Positions 45,801 through 57,800 of a DNA stretch of 64,000 nucleotides are shown piece after piece. The position numbers were made by a program, and so were the translations under genes. The notes beneath the pieces were generated by a model that was given only the letters and a program-made list of their open reading frames with translations, was not told the origin of the DNA and ran no database searches. Within the stretch, counting starts at the first letter, position 1. The number at the start of each line of letters is the position of its first letter. Origin of the DNA: Nautilus pompilius (lineage: Eukaryota > Mollusca > Cephalopoda > Nautilida > Nautilidae); NCBI GenBank assembly GCA_018389105.1, contig JACATO010000923.1, positions 434,001 to 498,000 on the forward strand, written 5' to 3'.

Positions 45801-48800
45801 CCATTGTATCAGCACCAGCAGCCTCACCACCCACTACTTGCAAGAAAACTTCCTCCTATTTCAGTCCCTCTTCACCTTGAAGTCTCTGTAAAGACTTTTA
45901 GCCTTTTCCTTGATTGTCAGAAGGCTAAGTGGTGTGTGTTGCTGATTTTGATCCTTGACCCACACAACCAACAACTTATCCATCTTGGATAATACACCAG
46001 AACGTTCCTTAGTAATGACAGTCATTTTCATAGGTGTGCAGAACTTTACACTTGTTCTTTAATGTGGTGATCTATCATTATGGTGTTCACTGTGGATGCA
46101 GATAAACCCAGAGCACGTGCAAGAGAAGTTATGGATTCATTACTCTCATGCCTTTGTACCATACTATATTTCTCTTCAAGACTAATTGTACATCAATTTT
46201 TCATAGCACTAGCACCTTTAGAATCACTACGTTGCTTCTTGGTCATAATTACAAAGGTAAAACCTGCAAGAAAACGACAAAATGCAGAGGATCAAATGCC
46301 ACACATGTAAATAAGAGTAGGAACACACTGGCTCATGAGAAAGGAAGTGATTGACCACAGTATCTACTGTGCAACAACCACAACCATCATGTGTGCTGGA
46401 AAGTAGTTCCCTCATCAAAACCTTTTTTTGACATGGAATTTTTTTAAAAATTAATTTTAGATTTTATGCAAAGTCAGGGAATACGTAAGTCAGGGACTGC
46501 CTGTATAGCACAATGGACCCTCCCATAACCATCCATAAAGCTGAAATGTCGTCATACAAATGGTATGAAAAGTCTGACGACTCCATCCAGGTAGCGTACA
46601 ACTGCAACGCTTACATCAAAGAATCACAGCACCCGACACATTCGATCTCTAGCACATTATATTGTTTGGTGGGAATCAAACCAAATTACTTTCAGAAAGT
46701 AAAGGTTAAATTTATTCTCCTCAGAACTTTAGTCCAGTGCAATTGAGTCCTAGACGACGCCTTACAGGTATCTGTGAAATGCGAGACTACTAGTGTGCTG
46801 GTTAGCAGTGTGTAGCTGATTGCATACATTTTGGTCAAAGATACAGATCTTTGCAGTACATTACGACTGTGGCACCTCCTGCCAGGTGTTTTTCAAAGGC
46901 AGCTGATAGCACTGTTATACCAAGTTCACTAGTCTCATCTGTCTCTCATCCATAGCCTTTACTGTGGCTAGGTATTGCTGATCTGTAAGCCACTGTTAAA
47001 GTGCTGTATTCTTAGTGTTTGGTAATTTCATTTGTGACAGGTTTCATATATATAATTTGACCATTGTTTTGCAAATCTGGAGATATCTGACAGTGGTATC
47101 AGAAACAATCATCAACAATCTAATGATATAAATCCTGAAACATCCATGTCATAAATTCCAGTAGTGTTTACAGTACATAGTATCAATAATAAGACGACCT
47201 AAAGAACAAGCTTTTAGCGAAGCAGGCAGAATTTGTCAACCTTAAGACAAACCTGAAAGCTGAGTTCTCCATCTCCTCCCTGGAACTCAAAAGCTGCAAC
47301 CACTTCATTGGCTTTCCTGCTTTGGCCCATTGATGGCTCAGGGATTTCTGAGACAAAATCTGCATCAGTTGCCATACCAACTGGCTGAATATTCGAGGAA
47401 GATAAAGCATGGCAAAAATAAACAAACAGCAAAAAGTTGAAATATAAAAACAGAAATGAAAGCAAGAAAAAAATCAAAAAAACAAAACATGAATATAATA
47501 AAGAGAACTGACTATAACAAGGTTTCCCACCTGCATTTATCACATATGCAGGGTATCTCAAAATGATGTATACACTTTTCTATAGTAACAGAGTGCTAGA
47601 CAGAATTTTTGCTTTGTACATCAGACATCCCAAAACATTATACACAAAAGTAGGTGTTCAAAATGTTCACTATTGACATCCATGCGGGTAATGCAGCATC
47701 TGGCAACAGAGCAATACACACAGAGAGAGAGAGAGAGCTGTCAAGAAGCATCAACAATTTTCTATTGGAGTTTGTAGATGGTAACTGGTTTAGTCACATT
47801 CGCTTTGTCCTTCAACACACTACATAGAAAAAAATCCAGGAGGGGGATATTGGGGGATCATGGTGGTTATACTGAGTGCCATCTTGCTGCGCTAAAACAT
47901 TTTTTCATTGCCATGCACGGTCCCAATGCTGCTTATAAGAATGAGGTACGAGTCGCCGCTGGCAGACTACCACTTTCTCTGCGTGTTGAGGGTTCTCAGT
48001 AATCTAGTACACGTAGCTGTCTCTGTTCAGTTCCATCCAACTCAAAGCCTGCCTTGTCTGACTGCAAAATCATGTCAACAAAGGTCGGATTCTGATGTGC
48101 GGTTTCAAAATCAGTCAGAATTTAAGTCTCTGGTCTGGGTTATCTTCATCTAATGCCTATAACAGTTGTGGGATGTACAATTTCATCATTCAGAATTTGG
48201 TGGACATTAGACTCAGTAGTAACAGACAGACAAGTACATCAGGTGGATTTTCACAGTGAGCGTTTGAATTTGGCCAACAAAGTTGCAATGTCCTCTTTAC
48301 TCCGTGCAGTATGGCCTCAAATTTTGTACAAGACCTTTGGCCTTGAATTTATCTATACATTGTGCAACTGCGAGGTGAGTTGGTGCTGGTGATGATTCAT
48401 GTTTGTGTCCACAACATTTTATTATCTACTTGCACTGATCAAAGGAAAGCATCAAACTCATCATGTTTCTCGCAAAAAACATGACATCAGAGCTATGCTG
48501 TTGTGTTGCATGGTGCCATCATGTGAGCATCCAAATAAAATAAGGCAAAATGCCTTTGTATGGTAGTATACAAAAGTGTGCATACATTGTTTTAGGCCAC
48601 CCTTTATAAGTTTACCACAAGTATTTAAAGCATCTTATGAAGCAATGAAAATCATCCTGCTGATGTTGAAGCTACTTTGGATTTCCCTGGAGACTCATCT
48701 GGTGTGGATTCATCATACCTTTTATCATCAGGTCATCCTGTTTTGCAGAAGCTAGGCTTAATGGACTGCAGACTTATACCATCACAGGCACTATTGTGTG

Positions 48801-51800
48801 TTAACAAGAGCAGTCATGCCAGTGTGATGTACTCAACATAATGATCTTCATACAGAGCAGTGCACCACCACACATGAAGTAGAGGAGCATGGTGAAGATC
48901 AGATCAGTAGGCAATTTCAAGTGCAGTATCCACTTCAGTCACCAAATCTCAACCCAGCAGATTGCTGGCAATGGGGTCACCTTAGGTGCATGCTTACTGG
49001 GATGCTGTTTAATGATGACTAATCAGCTGTTTTCAACTGTTCCTTAAAGAAATACTGTGGTTAAATGAGAACAAATACAGTAAACACATTGTAGGAACAA
49101 ACCTGATGTCAGTATTTATTAATTTTCTTTCACCAGAGCTTATCTTGTTTGCCCTCTGTGCTGATACTAAAGTTCCTAACTCTCACTCTAATATGTTGCC
49201 ATTTTTTAGCTATGATATTGCAAGATGGCTAAAAGATTTTATGAACACCTATAGTGCACACAAAATTAGACAAAGTTGACAGTGCCCTGGGTATTTTAAA
49301 AATATCTATTATTTAACACCACCAGCTGATACCAGCTATGTATACCGAGAGTGGTATTAAAAATTCAGAATTATTTTCCATCAATTTTTAAAATACTGGA
49401 TACAAATTATTTGTGATCAGAGCAAATAATTTTAAGAAAATTTTGAAATTTGTTGATAAATTAGACATTTATGATTATGATTTCTTAACCTGAATGACCA
49501 GAACTGAAGTCTGAGGTTTTACAGTTACCAATACATGGTTGGTGGAATGCCTGCTTTGCAAACATACACTAGGGCCATATAAAGCAATGGTTAATAATAG
49601 CAACATGAACTCCTGAGGAACCATAGAGGCTGATATTTTGCATGACACTGTGCACCCCCATATAACCAGAGTGATATGGGCCTCTTCAAATAAACAACAT
49701 CCAAGTGATAAATTGGCCATCCAGATCATTTGATTTGAATCCAACTGAGCAACATAAGAGATGATTAGAGCACCAAGTGTGCCCAGTGCAGAATGTTAAC
49801 AAGCAGCAGCCATCCCAGTAGTGCAAGTGGTACATTTGTGCTAGTCCATGCCTTGATGACTACAATTGTGTTGCTTCCAATGGTGGACATACCTCCTCTT
49901 GAAAATTAAATGCCCCCTTTCATCAACAGCTGTTGTTGGGTGCTATGTAAGTATAAGGCAGATTGACATGTCATTACTCTCATTTGAAGCAAGAGAAATC
50001 AATTTCTTATCTTGTCACACCTGCAATTTCAAAAGTAATTTAACTCTCAGTGCTACAGGCCTTACAATGCTGATTACCTCGTGAAGTGGTTCCAGAACTC
50101 TTATGAAATCTTGTGGAAGGATTCCTTCTGCATCACCACAGCTGCCCAGAAGCCATGACTGATCTATTCTTCTTATCAGGGTTATCATATCGCCAGCCTA
50201 GAAGAAAGAAAAAATGTTTCACTGTTTCATTTCCCGGTAGTGTGAAAAGTTTGATGAACCAAAGCAAATGAACCGAGGAATGTGAAATTCTAATCTCATA
50301 CAACTCATGGAGGAGGGGAACTCACTCGCTGACAGTGAAGCAAACTCACAATAACTAAACATAAAACAGGGTTACACCATCGGCATGGAGCAGAGTCACC
50401 AAAACAAACCTATAGCTAAGTTTCTGCCACCATTCGACAGACACACTTAAATAGAACTAATGAATATAAAATAACTGACTTGCAGAAATGCTAACCTACC
50501 ATCAAAAAGAAGAAAACAACAGTGTAATTACTTGTCTTCCAGCTGTTGTAAACAATAGACCAACAGTAGGGTGATGATTGCAGAACTTATTTTTAAATAT
50601 CAAAATTCCTGCTATGACATGGGGTGAACTTTTGCATATAAAACATTAATATAAAGCTCGTTTTTGATTTGTGATGAAAAAAGTTGCCCCAGACTGCCAA
50701 ATAAAAATTTTCATTTTATGCTCTAATAGGGCAAATTTCATAAATATTGATGTATTGGCATTCTCATACAAATTTATTCATCCTCTACCTAACTCTAGGG
50801 TTGCAAGATGCTAAAAATAGCGATTTTGGTAAATCATGTGATTTCTGGGTGAAAGAAAAATCAGCGTAGGGAAATTAGAAAACAGTGTTGAATTGGCTGT
50901 CATGAGGAGATGGATGTGTTAATCTGGTTGTTTATATATTGAATTAACTTGAAAAAATGCATAATATTTAAATTTCTCCTATTTTTAAATTTTACTTTTT
51001 ATAAAGTTAATAATTTTTTATTATTTTTCCTTTTCATTTTCAGATTAACTCCTATAATAAAGTTTAGTCTAATGGCTGATTTTAAGTCAAGTGATACAAT
51101 AGACAAAAATGCTAAAATTTGGGCCAAAAATTTGCCAAGAATTGAAAATTTCAAAGATTACGGTAGGTTACCTTTAAAAAGAGATGTTTTAGGATGTTAC
51201 CATACACTACTTGATAATGAAAAATCAAAACAAAAAAAGAGTTAAAATTATTCATGAAGAATTAATTAATCTATGGAAGATGATGAGTTTTCCCATAGTC
51301 AGTGAGCAGGCAACCATTGCTCGTATTAATAAACTAATATTAGTATATGAAAAAAATCAAAGATATCCAAAAGAAGAAATTTAAAAAAAATTAGATACTG
51401 TATTTGACATTACAAAGCCAGAAGGACAATGGTTGTGTGAAGAAGACAAGAAACTTTATGAAAAACAGATCGAATCTGAAGGAAAAATAGGCTACGCAAC
51501 TCATAAACTAACTCCAATTTCCTCAATTCATCCATCAAAAAGACAGAGATGCACTCAAAAAGACAATAAAACTGTGTCACAAGATGATATAAAAGATGAC
51601 AAATCAAGTAGTTGAACCACCAATTCCGATACCAGTTCTAATGAAAGCATCTATGAATCTTCCCCTAAAGCAAAGCAAAAATTTTCTACGTTCTGCCTAC
51701 CAAATTAGTTACTGAACTATCACTTTCTACTCATAAAGCATCAAAAGTTTGTTTAAATCTTGCAAAGGAGGGGATAAATCTGCCAACTCCTTCTCAGTCT

Positions 51801-54800
51801 GGAATATTCAAACATATGATTAGATGTGGGGAAGAGCAAAAGTTGATAATAAAAAATCTTCTTAGAGAAGAGAAAGATTACTGCTTGCATTTTGATGGAA
51901 AAAGGTTACAGGAGAAAAAGGAAAAGTAAAGCTTGGAGAAGATTGTCAATTTGTATGCCTTCAAAGTCCCACGAAAAACATTAAATTAGGGGTGGTCAGA
52001 TGTGAAAGTGGTTCAGCCGAAAGTATATTTAAAGGAATTGTTAGTATTCTTGACGACAATGATGCATGGTCTAGCAACAAAATGATCATTTGTGATACTA
52101 CTGCTGTAAATACTGGCCATATTAATGGGGTTGTAGTTAGAATACAGCAAAAAATGTTACAAATGGGTCTATATGTACCTCAGTATATAGTTTGCCAACA
52201 CCGTGTTTTGGACAGAATATTAAAACATGTTCTTGACTTTATCTTGATAAGCATATTACAGGTCCTAATTTGAATTATATATTTATAGATGAAATAACTG
52301 AAGGGTATGAGGTCTTAAAAGAATCGTATACTCCGGAGGTAGAGATGCCAGTTGTGGAAAATCCTGGATGGAGGGATGATTTCAGGTTCCTTTATATTCT
52401 ATGCTTTGCATTTCGACAATATAAGGAAAATCGCAAATTACCGAAAACAATCTGGCGATCTCTACCATCAATTCATAGTGCTCGATGGAATTCCAGAGCA
52501 ATCTATTCCCTTATTGCTTATTTTCTGTTACCAAACTGGAGAGCAATACTTGAAAAACCAGTTACTTTCATAGCTTTTGGTTGGCAGGAAGTATGGTTTT
52601 CTAACCAAAAATTTAAGAATGAAACATGTGACAAACTCCTGTCAAATATTAAAGAAACTAAGTGCAGAACTGCTGAAAGATGCTTCAAAACTCACAGGTC
52701 CCAAGAAAATTCTGTTATTGATATACTGCGATCAAATATTATTGCTGAAAGGGGAATAAACTAATGGAAGAATTAAGGGAAACTTGTAAAATTGATAAGT
52801 ATTTAAATATAAAATTTTTTTCAAAAAACAACTTCTAATTAGTTTTTAATAAGTAGATTGTACGATTTGTTACTTTTAAAAAAAGAAATAAAGTCTTTCT
52901 TTGATTTTTTTACTTTGTTTTTAAATCTTTAAATCAAATCACTCTCATGTTTTGGAAAATTAAAAAAAAACCCACTATATTAAAACTTTAAGTCTGACCC
53001 TGGGGGAACTTTTTTCAAAATTCAGAAGAATGATCAGCATATTCTTAATTTGTACCAAAAAGTTCATCGAATCCCACTGCAGGGTAATAAATTTTTTTTT
53101 GTCATTACCCTAACCAACAGTCTTTCCTCAAATAGCCAAGATAACTCTGAGAAACAAAGATTGAGCTGAAGATGCTCCACGGGCAGTGATTACTCTTCAG
53201 CATATCTTCGGGAGTTGAATAGAACCATGAATGTGAAAAACTGGGAGGAAAATCAGTAAAAGATATCATCATTAAAAAAAAATATTCCTGAGCTTTCATA
53301 CAGATTGATTACAGGATCAAAAATCCATTCACACATGACAAGAGTGGTGAAATCAGACTTGCAGACAACAGACATTTGTGGCAGTGTATCAAGGACAAAT
53401 AGTAAGTGTAGACAAGTTTAGAATGTTGGAAATACCATGAAAACCCACAGACACACTGTCACAACCTGGCCCCAAACACACACAAAGTAGACAGAACTAT
53501 CACCTCAGTAAATAGGCTGCTCTAGGTGAACCGTCTGAGAGAGAAAAGAAATTGTCCAGTTACGTTGACACATACACAGGTTGGCCACTTTATTAGGATC
53601 TGTACACCCTTTTAAACTTGGCCTGACCAGAGCTGCAGATGCAAGTTAGGTTGGCTGACAGGTAATCACTGCAGCGCTATATATGACTTGAATAAATGCA
53701 TTTGGAGTCAGTCTAACAAATATGGAGAAAAGCAAAGACAATACAGCATCCTAAAGAGGTAGAATAGTGATTGCACATCTATCAGATGCCACAATAGCCA
53801 AGGCAGGATGCTGCTCCAAGACATTGATCATTCCAGTTTATCAGCAGAGTGAAGGAAACGTCCTTTGTGATGGAGAAATTCTGACAGCAAATACATAAGA
53901 AGAAAGGCAGTTAGAAAGGATAGTGAAGTAAAACAAAACAAAAAACATAACTGACAGTGACATATGATACCAAACTCCAGCTAAACCTTGTGAATGAAGA
54001 TTGTTGCAATGAATAGACTATGGAAGTAGGAGACCACTAGATAAACCACTGGTCACAGTTACCATCACAAGAAAGCATCTCATGTAATTTAAACAGCTCA
54101 GATTTGGACTAAGGATTGGTGAAAAGTGATGTTGTCCAACAAGTCATACTTCACCATTTTTTGTTCAGATGAGAGAAGACCAATTTGTAGAAAACTTACA
54201 AATCACAACCCATTGCGTGTGGTTCCAATTGTCCAGGACTGGTAATGGAGTCATGGTCTATACCATGGGTCCCTTGGTCCCTTTAGAAGGCAAAATAAAT
54301 GCCAAGCTTACCTTAACATCATTACATCATTTCTGATCAAGTGCATCCAGTGATGCTTCATGTGTACTCTGGTGGGGAAAGCTACTTCCAAGATGACAAC
54401 ACTCCCATCCACTGTGCCCAGAAATTTCTCAAATTTTGAATGCACAATGATGATGATTTCAGGCATCTCCTATAGCCAGCACAATATCTGGATCTCAGTC
54501 TCATTAAGCACATGTGAGATGAATTCGAAAGATGCATTCGCCACCATGATCCTCTTCTTATCTCACTTCATGATGGATGAAGAAATATTCCTTAAAATAT
54601 GTTCCAGCACCTTGTGCATACTATTCCATTATGTCATGGCTGTTAGTGAAGCCAAAGGTGGCCACACTGTCATTAGGTAACCAAAAGTCCTCATGTAATG
54701 CCACACGAGCTTATGAAATAATGTCAAAAAAGATAAAAATTCTTTTGGATGTCATTATCAGGAAAATCAGCACTTATAGCCTAGCTTCCATCAAAATTTT

Positions 54801-57800
54801 TCCTGAGCAAATACTGTTCAAACATTTGTTACAATGAATTAATTAGGCAGGGGTTTATCAAGTTAATACAATTATTAAACCATCAAACATCATCTTTTTT
54901 CAGCTCCTTAATATAAAAGTTCCAAACATGTATTGAAATATGGGCAAATAAAAAAAAATAATTGAGACCAGACAAGCATAATTATGTATAATTAGTATAT
55001 AGTTTCCATCACTATCAAGTTGATTGTAGACTCCATTGTACTAAGATTCATAGTAAAGGGAAAGGATACAACAAAAGTTGTTGTGAGCTAGTCAAGAAAG
55101 AAGGCAGCGAATTACATGGAAAGCACATGCAACAACCAGGCACTAGTAACACAAGAGACAATTGAAAGAAAATTTGTAGTTTGATTTTTTAAAAATTAAG
55201 TTCACGTGTTCCAAAATGTATCTGTATAAACTAAACACAAAGGCAACAAATTAAGAGAACAGCTGCTGACAGAAGACAGCACACAAACAGATCTGATACA
55301 CCAAATTTTAACAAAAATTTTTAAATACCATAACAACTAGACAACATCCATAACACTTCAACACATCTCACTAGAAATCTGTAGGTGGTTTCAAATATTC
55401 AAGCTGTAATGCAAGACTTACTTGTGTAATAACTTAGTTTAAATCTATCAATTATATATACATGCATTTTTAGTACAAAAGAAAGTGAATGGCAGAATTA
55501 AAAATATCACAACATTAAACATAACAGTCAAACATAAGTTACATCATATGCAAACTTTACTTATGGAGAAGACATCATTTTACCATATGGAAGGATCCCT
55601 GCCATAAGTTGAACTCCATAGGTATTGTACATGCACATTAATTATGTAATGTATGACCAATAATTTCAAGAATTAAGTTTGATTTCTGTGAAAACTCTGG
55701 GTTTGAAATGGTTTGCAAATGTGCAAAAAATGACAAAGTAGATCCTAGCATTTTGAAAGGGAGAGGATCAGAATTCAAAATCCTAATTCCTCTATTTTTG
55801 AAGATATCTGCATGAAACTGTATACTATCTGAGCAGACAAATAAAAAAAAAAATCACAAGATATTTTTCACCTGGACTACACTGTGCCATGGTAATGGCA
55901 GCCATTTTTCGGAAGTGAATACTTGTTTCAACTCTCCAAGTGAAGTAAAGATACTTACACCAAAACTAACATGGAATTTGTTCAGTGATGTAATTACTAT
56001 AATGTTACGAGAAAATTTCATAATATTCTGTGAAAATAAATATACATGTCCTGCTCAAAATTTAAGCAAAAAATATTAAAGTTCCAGGGATTCAGTTATT
56101 TAAGTTTTGCTGAAACTCAGAATTCTCCTTATTGAGAAAACATCCAGAGATTTACAATTATATGCACTTTATTGCATGATTGATGATGGCTGGGGATTTT
56201 TTCATTATGACTATGCCAAGATCAATCCCCAAAGTTTGTTTTCAATGTTTTTGTGCTGCTGTTGAGAGCTGGTCTTCCCTTAAATAAGTGATTTAATTTT
56301 TAGAAATTTTTTATGTAAAAGTAAACACTTTTCCTTCATACAAGCAATTACCTTAAAAGAAAGTTCATCAGACTCAACAGCGGTGTAGTTAAACATGGCC
56401 ATGCCCCGGGGACCTTGTAAGTCTTTACCAACAGGCTGTAGCGCTGTCCTGGGAGTGTTGGCTGCGGACACTCCTGTAAAAACCAAAGGCTGCTGACATC
56501 AATCTTTTGTTAAAACAAATAGTTCCATATGAAACCCAAGGCCACCAGTTAAAGAAAAATATTATTAACAAAAACAATATAACATTGGATACATGAAATA
56601 ACCAAAACAGAAAATTCTAGCCAACCCAATAGGAAGGAAAACTCTTAAATGCAACAGAATACTAGCTAAAATCTAATATGGCTATTCCAGGTAGCACCCA
56701 TTTTATTCCTTGTTGGCATTATCAATCTAACAATAAAAAAGCAAAAGTGAAGTGTCTCTTTTTGTATGACAGTCAGTAAAATAAACACAAAAGAAAGCAC
56801 ATTAAAAATTTCTAAATAATTCTCTATTTAAGTTTTCTCCCAGTGACAGACAGGACAATGCCTGGGTCAAAGAGAGCAAAGTTCATCACCTTTATTTCAA
56901 TGGTTGCTGCAGTTTATTTCTTTTATCACAAATCACCAGTTTAATGATCATCATGCAATTCCTCACTTCAACTATAAATGGCAATCATAATTACTATAGA
57001 TTTATCTTACAAAAATCTTTGTTCTGTAAAATCTCTCTCGATGGAAGCATTCAAAACTTGTCATTTTTTGGTTGCTTACTCATCTCCATCAGCATAATGG
57101 TAGTTACTCATCTCCATCAGCATAATGGTAGTTACTCATCTCCATCAGCATAATGGTAGTTACTCATCTCCATCAGCATAATGGTAGTTACTCATCTCCA
57201 TCAGCATAATGGTAGTTACTCATCTCCATCAGCATAATGGTAGTTACTCATCTCCATCAGCATAATGGTAGTTACTCATCTCAAAGTTCTGAAATGTGCG
57301 TTCGACTTTTTAAAATTTTAACCCTGTTTCTCCTTCCTTGATGACAACTGAATATGTCACTTCTGATCAAGGCCAATACAATATAAAGTGGGGAAAAATC
57401 TTTAAATATCAGCAGCTTCTCTTCTTTCAAGTTTGATTGATTTGACATGAATTTTAAGTGTCTGTCTAAGACATGAAGAGAAAAACCGAAGGAAAGAAAA
57501 GACAGACAGAGAAAGTACCTACCAGCTGGTGATTTTCTTTGTGTGGACTCAAAAAATCTTGATTTAAATACGGGGGACTGCTTAGGTCTTGCTGGACTGA
57601 GAAACAGACACGAATAAAATTTCAGATTTGAATGGTTCACTACAGTAGTTTGGTCTGCACTAGTTTAAGGTAATGATTTAAATGTCCATTCGACAACAGA
57701 AAGAAAAGTTTAATGGATGGACAAACTTGAAACTCTACTTTTTACATGTTTTGAAATAATAATTAGCATTATTCTTCATAAACATAGCTGTGGACCCATA

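Larger units (their letters stand above)
47385..50077 (-). other. SH3D19-like intron between SH3-1 and SH3-2
   Basis: This 2.7 kb intron is largely made of three transposon remnants in a row (47551-48602, 48650-49080, 49460-49930), with little unexplained sequence left between them. Confidence 0.7.
50198..56351 (-). other. SH3D19-like intron within SH3-1, 6.2 kb
   Basis: Contains the unassigned 2.5 kb element (50615-53080) and the Tc1-like relic (53577-54720). From 54.8 to 56.3 kb I see only AT-rich sequence. Confidence 0.65.
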
